From: Aquila chrysaetos chrysaetos
Lineage: Eukaryota; Chordata; Aves; Accipitriformes; Accipitridae
NCBI RefSeq assembly: GCF_900496995.4
Contig: NC_044010.1
Location: 7,688,001 to 7,752,000 of the forward strand
DNA length: 64,000 bases
Direction of reading: 5' to 3'
A program made the translations under genes and the position numbers. The notes under the pieces were generated by a model. That model was not told the DNA's origin. It worked only from the letters and a program-made list of their open reading frames with translations, and did no database searches. Numbering within the stretch: position 1 is the stretch's first letter; each line of letters opens with the position of its first letter. This document shows, piece after piece, positions 1 through 25,439 of this stretch.

Positions 1-1429
1 ATTATAGCAAAGTATCTCGCAACTGCAGTATACAACTGTCCTCCTAGAGGATAGTATGTACTAATATGAGCTGATTTAAAAAAAAAACCCACCTTGAAAA
101 ACAAAAGATCAAGGCCAGAACTTACGAAGAGTATGGCATACAGTGTGCCCTTCGTGAGACGTCTCTCTGACACGAAAAGAGGTGAATGGATGGCTGGTTC
201 ACCACCAGTACCGCTGACTTCCTGAATTCCCTCAGTGTTATGGCTGAGAGAATACATGTGAGCATAACAGACTGAGGCAAGCAAAATGGTTCAGAGTGAG
301 TCACAGAGAGGAGGAGAAAGTAAAATCCTCCCAGCGGTCATGCTGGAGATTCACAATGGAGCACCCTTCTGCCTCAGTCAGTGCTGAGCCAATGCACCAG
401 CTGAGTACAGAACGCGCTGCAGAGTTTTGTTAGTAAAAGTGGCCTTTACAAACAGATGCACCCTTGCCTAGGAAGTGTTTTGGGAACCAGGCCGTGGCAT
501 TTTCATTTGTTCTGTTCACTACAAACCTGGCTGAACTGTGCCACACCGTAGGGGGTTTATCCTATGCCTAGTCAAACACCCAGCCTTCTCAAAATGCCTA
601 CGTTTTTTGCATCTGTACATACTAGAAAAAAGTGGGCAGTCATCCTGAAGCATTTCTGCAGCGGGCAGGACATCCTCACTGAACAATCCCCAAAATACCG
701 AAAATTTGTAAGCCTGAGAGCTGTTAATGATCTGAGAACTCAGAAATACCTTGGTCAAGTCTGCTCTGAGAGGTGAAGCGGGCAGACCTGCAGGGGTGGT
801 GACCAGTGACATGGGGTCCAGTGCAAGCACAGAGGCAGGATTTCCTGGGGAGGGCAGGTTACAGCCCATTCAGAGGGGAACAGGGCTGGACAAGGGTGTG
901 AAGGGGGAAAGTTACTTCTGAGGAGGTTACCTGCTGCTTGTTCTCCATTGGCAACAGAGGCACAGATGTCTGTCTGTGTGGATGGATGCCCTGGGCTGGC
1001 TCACCAAGAAGCATCTGGGCTGGTGGTGGGGACTTCAGGACGGTGGTGTTTATCTGCTTTCTGGTTTTCTGCTTGTCAGGGAGCGAAGAGACGTTCCCCT
1101 AAAACTCCACAGCCATGGATGGGAACATGTGAAGCCATCTAGCCCCTCTGTTGGCATACACGCAGCTACCTGAGGTGAGGCGCGTGGGCTGGAACAACCC
1201 ATTGTGGAAGGAGACCCAGCAAGGACTGAGTGAAGCACAGGAGGTGCGACTTTTTGAGACGAGGCCACCCAGGCTGCTGAGCACACACATCATGCCACGC
1301 AGAGGTGGACAGGCATCAGCCTTTCTTGCAGGCTTAAAATGGGAGCTACCTGGCGAGCTGTGGGCTGCCCTCTGAGGGAAAAACTTCTCCGCACTTCCAC
1401 GAGTGTAGCCAGAGGCTCCTCCTCGCCTC

Positions 1430-1850
1430 CCTGGGAGGACACCTGCCCCAGTGCCAGGAAAATAAACCCTGAAGGAAAAGCCGGAGACAAAAGACACCTG
1501 CCTCAGACCGGGCCTAGGGCTTGCGCGTTCCCTTGGGAGCCCGCTGCCGCCCCAGGGGAGGGCTGCTGACCGCTCCACGCTGCACTGAGGCAACCCGGCC
1601 ACCGGCCCCAAATGGCGGGCAGTGCCCACGCTACCACCCGAGGGGGCTGCTCCCACCCGTCCCCACCGGGCCGACACGTCGCCTGCCCAAAATGGCGCCA
1701 CCCCGGCGGGAGAAAGCTGAGGAGAAGCCCCACTTCAATGGCCGCTGAAGCCCACAGAAGGGATTAGAGGGCAGCTGCCGCCAAGGGCAGCGTCCCTGCC
1801 CGCCCGGCCAGCCTGCCCTGCGGGGCTGCCCGGCGCCGCTGCCGGACCCC
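1430..1850. promoter_or_regulatory. Orphan GC-rich/CpG patch with two YY1-like motifs
   Basis: This patch is clearly richer in G, C and CpG than its AT-rich surroundings and stops abruptly at a C/T homopolymer near 1850. It contains two plus-strand YY1-like motifs, CAAATGGCGGG at 1609-1619 and CAAAATGGCGCC at 1688-1699. Such motifs typically lie just downstream of start sites in CpG-island promoters. No coding exon could be tied to it. It could be the promoter of a noncoding transcript or of a gene with a distant first coding exon, or simply a GC-rich patch. Confidence 0.4.
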
Positions 1851-3130
1851 CCTTCCCCCCTTTTTTTTTGATAGAGTTAAATGAGGCGTCACACAAACCA
1901 CCTTGCAACCTCACATTTAGTAGCTGGGTACAGAGCTAAAGCCCTGCAGAAATTGAAAACAAATGGTTCCTCCTTCTAATTACATGAAGATTTGTATGGA
2001 GATGTGCCCCCAAGTCCTTGCCCTCTGGCTGTCCAGGTGAGAGGCCTTACAAGTACTGCACGGCTGCCTTGCAGCCCGGACACCCAGCATTGCTCCTCTG
2101 TCAGGACAAAACCTACCGTATTTTCACGGGCCAAGAGACCCTGTAATCTAGTTAAGTTAAAAAATATGAACTGTCATTAATACCAGGTAGTATATTTAAC
2201 CTGGAGACCTCAAAAGAGCTCTTCCAGTCTCTTAATGCATTTCTCTTCTGCAAAATCAAAAAGTGACTTTGTCAAAAAACATAAAAACCTGGGGGGGAGC
2301 GCTTGCTTTCTTCTCTTGCTGCAATTTCAGTTACTGCTTATAGCAACCAGTGAAATATTCAGTCAGAAATTATTATTATATGGTTTTTAATGGGAAACAG
2401 AAATCTATTGGGGAACAAGGGCACTACAGGTGCAAAACCAGATCCACAATAACGGTTTATCAGGACGGGAACAGTTTACATACAGTTTAAGGGAATCTGC
2501 CTCCCACGGGACAATGGTGCAGCCATCCTGGTGCATCCCAGCCTGTTACTGCGCTGTGGGGAACCCCACTGCACTGGGAAAGGAGATCTGCAAAGTTAAA
2601 CCAGCAGCTTTTCTTGTGAATGAGTGGCAAAAGCTTTCTCCAGTGCTCCCACTGCTCCTTAGAAGTAATTGGTCCAAGCCAGACACCAATTCTCAAAGCC
2701 TTTACCAAAGTAGCAAAATGTCAAGGTAGTGAGCAAGCCTGGGGTATTCTTATCCCTCCATGTCATTTCTCAGGCTTTGGCTAAATCAAGTTGTCTGCAA
2801 TGACGAAAACTTCGCTTGTTTCTGAGATCTCAGAACTTTTTGCCTCCTGTGACATGAGTCATGGCTGCTTGTACAGTGATAAGAAAGAAAAATTACTCTG
2901 CCTATTCATTTTGACCCTTTTTTATCTTTTCAATCCTATGGGACTATCAGGAAAGCTAATTGGATTTTCTCCTAGATTGTTTATTTGTGAAATAAAAACA
3001 CAGTTTGTGTAACACCTGATAATCATTATTCTGTTACTGTAATGCAGTATATGGGAAAACTAAGATATTATCCAGCTTGTTAACTGTGAAGAAAGCATAG
3101 CAAGTCCTGGAACATAGAGAAGTCACCACT

Positions 3131-3134
<4 letters not shown>

Positions 3135-3163
<29 letters not shown>
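3135..3163. repeat. T29 homopolymer
   Basis: An uninterrupted run of 29 T on the plus strand. It could be the tail of a minus-strand retroposed sequence, but I see no recognisable element next to it. Confidence 0.9.
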
Positions 3164-3166
<3 letters not shown>

Positions 3167-4167
3167 ATCTATAGCCGTCTTATACAGACTCAAGCGTGTG
3201 GTGTGTATGTGGGGAGCTGAACAGCCAGAAGAGGGTAGCATAAGTTAGTTAATAAACCTCATCTGTAAAGCAGAGCTGGTTTTGAGAGAAACACCTACTT
3301 ATATTTCTGGCTGCAAGGTAGAGAAACATAACATTGAGAAACTCATCACCAAGCTTTTGACAGAATGTGGAAAGGCAGATTTACAGTCAGAACTGATAAG
3401 GATTAGACTGAGAGCAGGCCACAGAGCTTTTTGCGCTGTTAGCTCCTGTTTGACCATTAATAAAAATGCACATCCAAAGCAACTTCATGACTTTGCTTTT
3501 AGGGGATAGCAGCACAAGTCAGTAAAACGAACAGTGTTACTGAGTACATCCTGGCATGCTGTCTTGCCTGCAGCAAATCTAAAAGGCCAGATGGGGAAGT
3601 CATGAAAATGCATAACACTGAGAGCACCTTGAAGGAATGGTTCAGGGCTAAGATAATAGAATATGAAACAGGAGCTTGCTGAGTTCACCAGACAGATGCA
3701 AATTTGATGGCCTGAATGAAAATGTTCTCCTTGCTGCTGCCCCTAATGTCTACCCCCCAAAAAATGCTGCTCCCAGAGCCTGTCTGTAGTAAATGAGTAT
3801 TCACAAAGAGAATGTTGCCATATCTGGCAGAAGAAAAACCACCTCTGTAGAGACACCAGCTTGCAAGGAGCTTTGGAGAATCTTCTTCTATACCTATGCT
3901 GAGGATTTCCTCTTCGAGGGCTATCTATCTAGCCCCTGTCAATGCTCGTGACTGTAAACAGAACTGAATTGCTGCTGGGCGTTTCATTCTACAGACATAT
4001 CTACCTGAGTTAGCTTGCAATTTTTTCTTTACCCCTACAAGAGATCAAATGGCAGCACTCTTCTCTGAGAAGTTGATAGGGCTTGCCTGAGGAGGTGAAT
4101 GCGAGAACAAGGAAGATTGGAGGATGACTGCTATTATCTGCATCACACTAGTGGTTAGAAATCCCAG

Positions 4168-4345
4168 ACAGGATCAGGCCTCTACTGTTCTAGGTGTTGT
4201 ACACTCACACAGGATAGGAAAAGCTGTAGCCTGAAAAAGGAAGCTGAAACAGACAAAAGGTGAGAGGGGAAAGAGATACAAAGACATGAACTACCATGCC
4301 CAAGAGCATACAGCCAGTCGCTGGCCAAGGAATAGAAAATTCCTG
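4168..4345 (-). mobile_element. Ancient L3/CR1- or MIR-type retroposon remnant
   Basis: The plus strand reads as a decayed version of the common amniote 3'-end module: a tgttctaggtgttgtacac-like segment first, then an aagag..caaagacatgaac segment and a tgcccaagagcatacagcc segment. This order corresponds to the reverse complement of an L3/MIR-type tail. The match is from memory and heavily diverged, so the family is uncertain. Confidence 0.5.
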
Positions 4346-4439
4346 TCAACTTGCTTCTGGCAAAGCTGCTTTGACTTGCTCAGAGGCTGTTAGGCGAAAA
4401 AGACTGTATGTGTGTTTACACCTTGGAAAGGCACTAAGG

Positions 4440-5268
4440 AGATAATACACCATTTATTCATATTTTATTTGTACTCTATACCAGAAGCAAAGTGGAAATG
4501 CAAGCTGAATCTTTTTTCTATAATTCTTTTCCCTCCACCCTTTCAAAAATAGCACATATAGAAAACATTGCAACTTTTCATTTCAAAGACTGTCACATCA
4601 GACTATAAATGCTAACTAGATGCCCTGCACCCTGCTGCTACAATGCAGCCACTTTCTCAGCTTGAGTGTGTCCATTATCCCTATAGCACACAAACAGCAA
4701 ACAGGAGCTGGAGAAGGGAAGGGGACGGAGAGTACAGGTGTATGCAGGTGGCGTTAGGGTGTCAGACTAATTTCATCCTCTGAAGGGTTTAGTTTCAGGT
4801 ATTGTGAAAACCTTCATGTCACAGAGAAAGTTTTTAAAGCAGCACTGTCCCTTCAAATTACCAGTCGCGAACTTGCTCACAATTTCCCCTGGACTTGGCC
4901 ATTAGTTACAGAAAGGACTTTTAAAATGGCATGCGAATATCCAGCTGCCATGTCTGCTTCACTCAGTCCCATGTCTCTGACCAGTTTTTATGTGATATAG
5001 AAGCAAAACTAACTATAAAGATTCCTTCTGGACATCATGCTGAACGACGCATAAAGGTTACAGTAATAAGCCGGCTCCCATAACATTTTCTGCCTTTGCA
5101 TTATGCATTTTGGATTCTCTGGCACACAAGAGTGGAAAGTGGAAAGTGGTGTTTGATGAAGGCAGTTTTCTGCATACACATCCCTGCTCTGAGCTGCAAT
5201 TCTAGGAGATCGTTTGCCATTTGTGTCAGTCTTGTTTGGCTGAGCTTCCCTCATGAGCTGCCTGTCCA
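4440..5268 (-). other. TBX19: TBX19 3' UTR (inferred)
   Basis: This is the interval between the TBX19 stop codon and the AATAAA pair near 4.46 kb. It has ordinary composition with no other exon or repeat that I recognise. The end point is inferred only from the hexamers. Confidence 0.5.
4453..4469 (-). terminator. TBX19: TBX19 candidate poly(A) signals
   Basis: Two minus-strand AATAAA hexamers (4453-4458 and 4464-4469) lie about 800 bases beyond the TBX19 stop codon. They are the first convincing pair after the stop and would give a 3' UTR of about 0.83 kb ending near 4.44 kb. Cleavage has not been shown. Confidence 0.5.
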
Positions 5269-18366
<13,098 letters not shown>

Positions 18367-18395
18367 GATGACTTTACTGCCAGAAACTTCAGTAG
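18367..18395 (-). other. TBX19: TBX19 5' UTR segment behind a splice acceptor
   Basis: On the minus strand a pyrimidine-rich stretch ending CTTCTAACAG lies just upstream of base 18395, which would begin the exon holding the ATG. This implies at least one noncoding upstream exon and a promoter farther right, between 18.4 and 25 kb. I could not locate that exon. Confidence 0.55.
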
Positions 18396-19314
18396 CTGTT
18401 AGAAGACAAAAATAATGAACTAAATCAAAAAACAAGTCAGTTCATTGGGCACCGTCTGACAAACGTGCTCTCCTCACTCTTTTGCCACTGACTAGCTCTT
18501 TCCTCTGGAAGTCCCAATGGGCAGCGACACCAGCGTGTGGAGGTTTACGCACACACTCCGCACAAAAAGAGGACTATCTCCTAATTACCTGTCAGACGGT
18601 CAGGTGGGTGGCAGGCTGATGACTCAATTGGCTGCCTTGAAAGAAGAGTCCTCCATCCAAATTAGCATGCTTTTATCTTTTTTCAACCTGAAGTGGGTCT
18701 AATTGTTCTGCTTGAGAACCAGGTTTCCATTAATGAAAATTGTTTCATTTCCAGACTGAAACAATGCATGGAAATTGCATTCATGCTGATGCGGACTCTA
18801 ACTGAAGGAGCTGGTAACAGTCAAGATAGTTACCCAGAGAAGGTAGTCTTAAAATATTTTCACCAGGTGTGTTGAATAAACTCATTAACCTCGTTCCTCT
18901 ATGTTCCTAAATCAAAATGTAATAGTAAGAAACCCTTCTGCACCAAGGCTGCAATGTACAAGGAGAAGGTACCATCCCTACACTCCACTGTTGATGCCTA
19001 CCGTGTCCATCCCTTGGTCTCACTGTCATTCACAAAACCCCTGCTGTACCGCACAAGCAGCTGAACATGCCTCTGGCTCCATTTCCAGGGACAGACCCCA
19101 CGCTTCTGGGGCTGGGTGTGAGCCTAACCGCCCGAGGCCTGGCATTGCTGACCTGCTCAGCGTCCATCTCATACAAAAGCTCCCTCGGCATCCCTAAAAC
19201 AAGCATTCCCTCTCGCCTCAGGCTGAGACCTTCTCTGACAAGCCTAATCCAACCGCACATACCCTCCAAAAAGAAGCCATCGTCTTACTGAGAAGTCCAA
19301 CAATTTTGGCACTC

Positions 19315-19375
19315 AGCCAAGGATGTGAGAGACCTGGGTTCGGTTCCGTGCTAAGGGGTTAAGTGGAGGCCACAT
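19315..19375 (+). mobile_element. MIR/L3-like fragment
   Basis: The string gagacctgggttcggttccgtg resembles the gagacctgggttcgaatccc segment of MIR and L3 tails, followed by a decayed gggttaagtgg. The fragment is short, so the call is tentative. Confidence 0.4.
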
Positions 19376-21904
19376 GAACACCGGTGATCTGTAAACACTG
19401 GACTTTGGCACATAACAAGGCATTTGAGTGCCTCATTTCTCCCGATGCATCTAGCTCCAACAGTGTCTGAAATTTCTGGTCTGTTGGACATGACATAGTC
19501 AGGGACTTGATTATGAAAACATACTGTTGGAAGTCATTTTTAGAGAAATATATTTTCTGGCTACTTATTGAGAACTTTGCATTTGTTTAATTCAATAGCC
19601 CCTGTTGAATTCCTGTGCTTCCGATTCTTTCTAAAAGGTGAAATGACTTGGTGGATCACTGATGGGGTTTATAAAGACAAGAAAGAGTCTGGCAAACTTC
19701 GTAAAACAGGATTTAAGTTAAATCCATCATTTGACAATGCTCAACAGATCTTGCAGTTAAAAAACCTGAGAGATACCATCTACCTAAGCAGCAAGGGCCA
19801 GAGCTTGTTGATCTTATTTGTGTTGTATGGCACCTTATTTGGCAACTAGTCCTACTGATCCCTCAAGCCCTACACGGAGTAAGGGTACTGGCTGCAAGTC
19901 CTCAAAACTGCACAGCTGCAGGTGTGCGGCAATGTGATGTTCTGCAGAACGGGAGACTTTAGAAGAGAACCCTCAATTCCCAGCAATCTCAGCACCATTG
20001 GAAGGTGCAACCCAGACAGGTCTGAGGTATGTTTACATCTACATCATGGTACTTTCAAACTTCACACTCTAACACATCTTCTCTCTCTTCTTTTCAGCCT
20101 TCATGTAACTTTTTTTGAATTGTCAACTTATAACAAAAATTACCTAGATTACTCTATTAGTCAACTCACCTTGTGAATTACATTAGAAGGTGTCAAATAG
20201 CAACTTCTAGTTAATATCCGGCCCACTTTCACTGTTGAACAACTGAAAAATGTACTTTAAAATCTATAAGATATTTAGGTACTTGGAAGTGTGCCACTTC
20301 GCATTTGGAAAAATAATTGTATCTCAGGTAGTATGTTTGCGTAACATGGAATATGTTTATGTTTGGGTTCTCTTTATGTTTCCAAGTGCTCAGAGGAGAG
20401 AGAAGCTACTACTGTGATTTTTTCTCTGCATGTGATCGAATGGCATAGCAAATGCACAGGAGACTATGTGAGACTGCTTTTAGTTTCATTATATTATAAA
20501 TGTAAATAAACACCCAAATCAGAGCCGGTTGAAGTACTGTGTATTTCAGTTCAACAACTTCAGTTTTTCAGACAGCTCTAAACCAAAAGGGAAGCAGCAT
20601 GGTTTTCAGAAGTACTGACTGCCCACCACTCCCACAGGGCTTCAAGTGGAATGATACCAGATTAGAGCCTTTGAAAAATCAGATCTAAACTGCCTTCCTC
20701 AAGATGCTTAGAGCTTAAAGGAAATCAAAAGCATGCATAAAAGCGACAACAGTTCATGCCGGTGGAAGGGTTTCAAAATGACAATTGAAACGCTGTCTCA
20801 CTAGCAGACATTGGTGAATTACTAGAGGTAAAGCATATGCTTAGCAAAGGTGGATTGGAAATGGAGGCAGCCAAAAAGCAAAAGAAGGGAGGTACTGCCC
20901 TGAGTGCATTGCTTGTCCAAAGCACTCCTGGGACACAGCTGTGGAGAAGGAAGGACATATGGAAGGAAGGGATAATGGACCCATTCCAGTAATGGGCTGG
21001 GAAGCAAGTTTTTCATCAATAAGACTGGGTTTTTTACAGCTAGCGTCCCTAAGGGAGAAGCACGAAGGCATTTACTTTGGAGTATCATACTAAAATTTGC
21101 ATCCTGCACGACAGCAAAATGCACTTTCAGATACTAAAAGTAACTTACACTTAGGTGCTTACAGTTATTACTCGCACAAGGTGCATGGTGCTTGAAAGTC
21201 TTGTGTCCCAGAAGAAAAAAAACCCCACAAATCTAATCTCTTAAAATACCTGACTTCCATACAGTTTGAATTTTTATTTTATAACTATGTTACCATAGCT
21301 CCGGATGCCTGCAACCACAACATTTTCCAAAATGAGAGTAGTTACCTGTGGCTGGCTAGTGGGAATAGCCCAATTGCTATTTTCAGCCTGGGGAAGGGTG
21401 TTTCAGCTGCAAGAGTTCAGACTAAGAGCAATTTGTGATGTATGTAGCAACATATCCAGAAGGCACAGCTCACCACTGACGTATCTTTCCAGCCTAGAAG
21501 AATTAGCCAAAGAAATAACAAGTTTGCATGCATGCAAGCAAATGATCAGCTGAATGCACTTGGGCCCGAGATTTTACTTTAAAATACACATCCAGACCCA
21601 TATGAATCCCATCCTACACATCAAGCTTCTTCACATCGTATATTCCCATGGCAGCTGTGTGAAACAGAGGGCTGCAGAAGAGAAACCAGACAGATTCATA
21701 GTCAAAGTTATTTGCTTATTGTTGGCTTTTCATTTAAAAAAATATTAAGGGTGAAAATCTTTACCTTGAATACTTAGCCTGTTTCAGAAGTAAGAAACAT
21801 CTCTAATCTTATGTCCCTCTGTTCATCTAAATAATGACTTCGAATCCTTCCCAAACATCTCTTCTCTCTCCTGCTTTCTTGCAAGATTAATTTTCCCAAG
21901 TCTA

Positions 21905-21950
21905 AAGATGGTGAAACTGAGGCACAAACAGATTAACGTCACTGGATGTA
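21905..21950 (-). mobile_element. MIR/L3-like fragment
   Basis: The plus-strand string gatggtgaaactgaggcacaaacag matches the reverse complement of the conserved MIR/L3 tail. Flanks are too diverged to extend it. Confidence 0.45.
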
Positions 21951-24900
21951 GGTATTGCCGGGGCACTGAGAATAATCCATTCTCAGCTGTCAGGTGGGTT
22001 ATTTCTTGGGCTGGAAGTTAAATCTCGCCGAACCTGACATTTGAAGAAAAGGTAGCTGCAATTACAGAGTAACACAGTAACAAGGTGACTGACAATCATT
22101 GCCACTGCAAGTGGGATAGAGCAGGGCTGGAGGACAGAAGGCTATTACCCCTCTTGCACTTGTCCCCCATTTAATTAAACAAGCAAATCAGTAGGGGCAT
22201 CGGAAGGAGCAAAAGATGCTCATACAAAACCTGCAATATTGTAAACTCGTTAAAAATGCAAGTACAACACTCATAACCAGCTCCAGCCATGTCCAGGATT
22301 TACTAGTAAGAATTTAGGGACTCATATTTTTAAATGAAGCAACGAGGACTGGGGAGAGCAGTGAAAGAACAATCCTGCAAGACTTACTGGAGTTTATAGA
22401 CCAAGTTACAGCAGGAAAAAAAAGGTATTATTTTTGACTTTCTAATTAAACTCGTTCTAAAACCCTCCTGGCCACCAGCTGGTGAGATACACCAGAAAGA
22501 AAAAACAAAAAAGAAAAAAGGTTAATTAAAGAGGCCTTCCTTGCCTTGACATTGGATAGCTGTTTTTTGGCCTTTAGGTGCATGTTTCCAAATAAAAGGC
22601 AGCCCTTCCGTGATCAGATGAAATCGCAGAGAACAAGACTCACTCTTTCCATCTCCAAAGCTCCCCCTGAAGCATTCAAACAACTAACCCCCCTCTGAAC
22701 ATTTAGTCCCAACAACACAGGGAAATGTAACCTCCATCACCATGACACTCCTAGGAAATCAACACCTATCGACTACCAAGGAATAATTAAGAGAGGATAA
22801 AAAGACAGCTGCTTTCCCTCTGTTTTTTAATCACGGATCCAGCCCCTTAAGAGATTGCTAGGTTAGAAGAGACTTAGAGAAGATTAGCCTTTTCATTAAT
22901 GTTGGGGGGTGAGGGGACAGTTTCAATAACTTCTACCAGGTATGTTTTTGGCAGTGAGGCAGGCAGCTTGTTCAAGTAGTACCTCCCTGCCTGGTGTTAT
23001 AATTGAGATTATAACTAAGATTAATCCTGAGCCCAGAAAGCATGGGAGGCTTTCCAGAGCAACCTTTCTTCTTTTTAAAAAGAAGAAGAACAACAACAAA
23101 AAAATCCTGATGTAGTCAGGCTGGTGATAAATGTAAGTTAGTTTGTTTTAAACAATAATGATACTTTTCCCTAATTTGTTTTTCCTACTTGAAGATATTC
23201 AGTGCTGTCTCCAGACATGGATTAGCATCTAGAGCAAGAAACTATTACTGTCCCCATTTTTAGGGCCAGAAAATAATAAAAATAAAGAATTTGAGAGATT
23301 CTAAACAAAATTTTAAATTCTATTTACAACATTTCAGAACAAAAGTCACAGGTTCAGTGTTTATATTAGGGAAATCAAATGTGCACTTTTGACTTGGATG
23401 TGTAACTTAAAGCTTTTTGTTAACTATGAGAGTTAACAAGTTGCAAGTATAACTCGCTTGAAGCATTTAATTCTCTCAAAAGTGGTGAGCCTGACACATC
23501 CTGTTACACACAACTAGAAAACACGGGAGTACACGCCCATCATAAAATAATTTTTTATTATTCCACATATTTAGAAGCGACAGCCCTTCAGAGCTGCAAT
23601 GAAATCATGTTGGCCAGCCAATACTTTCAACGTACCATTTTTTCACTACACCAACATTACTCCATACTTGCTTCTGCAGAGATTTTAAAGCACAAACTCT
23701 CAGGAATAACTTGTTTTAGACATGCCACAAGGGAACCCAAGAAAAACTTAAAAGGGTTTCAAATAAGCTAACTTAAAATACCAATCCCAAAGATTGGCAG
23801 CTTAGATATACTATTCCATCTCTAATTCATCAGAAGCTTCCTTCACAAAAGTGAAAAAACAGCGGATTTTTTTTTCCCCCTTCAGGCATCTCTAGCTCTT
23901 CATGGCTGGGCAGATAGAAGCCTGTACCCCCACTGGATACTGCAACCAAGACTGAGCTCAATAGGAAAGGTACAAGTAAGGGAAGGAAATAAATACCAAC
24001 CCCCAACTTTGAACTTCTTGCATCCACAAAATACCCTCTATTGCAAATCAGACCTTATGGAAGAAGGGAGAGGGGCAGGCATTATGAGTATGGCAGCCTT
24101 CCAAGTCTTGTCACTGAATTTGAACATGGTGCTGATGACTCTGCCCCAATATTTATAGATGGGATTCAGGGACTAGATACTGTAGTACAACTGATAAACC
24201 CTTTCACAGAGTATTTCTAAGGAGCAAAGTCATCTACAGAATACACTTTCCCTACAGGGCTCCTGATCATGCATTGTTTAGAGGTTTCAAATGAAGACTT
24301 AATTTTATTTAGTTTTTTAAATCATTCAGGTATTAAGACCTCAGCATGAGAATGATGTGGCAAAGTTCTACAGCTTTGCTGTTAGGCAGGAGGTTGAACT
24401 AGGCAAGCAAAATAGCTCTATGCTATTAAATATGGAAATGATTTATTGCCCTTTTAGGACTCAGATTCATAGCTGTCTTAATATGAAACAGCTATATCAA
24501 GCTCTCCTTACAGTCCCTGGAAGCTCTAACCTTTTTAAAAAGATAAAATCCAAACCCCTACGTTTCTACATTACAGGAAGACAGGCTGCTGCTTCTGTTT
24601 CAAACAAAACTTTGGAGTTTCCTGTAGGACAGAAGTTTCAGTTTAGTCAGCTTTGAGACAGAGCTTGCTTAGAAGAACAATAAAAAAAAAAAAAAGTAAC
24701 TGAAAACTTAACAGTCTCCCACAGCATGCAAGTCTCACCACCACCCTTGCAAAAAAATTCAACTGCTTTGGTTTGCCCTGTCAGTCAGAAGAAAGTTTAA
24801 TGTACTCTGAACAGCCCAATGCAGAGCCTCATACACTGTCAAGGAACATTAAAACCACAGCAAGTGTTTGGATGCGTATTAGGCACAAACTTAAACAGAC

Positions 24901-25439
24901 ATGCTTTCAAATCATTGCCTCTAACTCTACTTTTAACACACATTCATAAATCATTGACTTTTTACTTCCAGTGTATACCAGTATTCAGATTGTATTTATT
25001 CCACAAAGAAGAGCCAGAGGCATGTTGCTTCATAACTAGCCTTTGCTGACAGAATAGCATCAGGAATTATTTGCTCTGTAGCATGGACTAAGCCAATAGT
25101 TTGTTGGCACATCTAGGCTGACTCCTGAGGTAAATAAGTAATAATAAAAATATCATCTCCACCTTAACATATCTAGTTGTGCCAACTGTGCATGTAGCTA
25201 CGCCAATAAGAATTTGGTTGAGCTAGTTATAAGTTGGGTGAAGCAGCTGCACAGCAGTGGTGACACGCAAACTCCCCTCAGCAGTACGTGTTGTGTACAC
25301 AGCAAAGGAAGTGAGGACAAGACAATCACTTTGTTCATTTTTTAAAAACAAACAAAAAAGAAACCAACCCACAGCAATTCCAACATCATCTGGAGAATCA
25401 GCATCGTTAAAAACTCCATATTAACCATAAGAGCAATTC

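Larger units (their letters stand above)
1..4440. other. Gene-free left flank (downstream of TBX19)
   Basis: No exon of a recognised protein is visible on either strand. The stretch holds a GC-rich patch around 1.43-1.85 kb, a 29-base T run at 3135-3163 and an old retroposon remnant around 4.17-4.35 kb, each listed separately. Open frames across the GC-rich patch overlap each other on both strands and look like chance frames. In mammals the XCL chemokine genes lie on this side of TBX19, but I see nothing like them here. Confidence 0.6.
18396..25439. other. TBX19-SFT2D2 intergenic region, including probable TBX19 5' exon/promoter
   Basis: Both flanking genes run on the minus strand, so this 7-kb stretch should contain the TBX19 promoter. 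No CpG island, clear TATA promoter or coding exon is visible. It holds weak retroposon scraps near 19.3 and 21.9 kb and otherwise AT-rich unique sequence. Confidence 0.6.

Noticed and set aside
1099-1701. 200-codon minus-strand frame over the orphan GC patch
   Set aside because: No recognisable domain, and other frames on both strands are open over the same bases.
19315-19375. tRNA gene, because of the GGTTCGGTTCC string
   Set aside because: No A box, anticodon arm or cloverleaf can be drawn around it; it fits a MIR/L3 fragment better.
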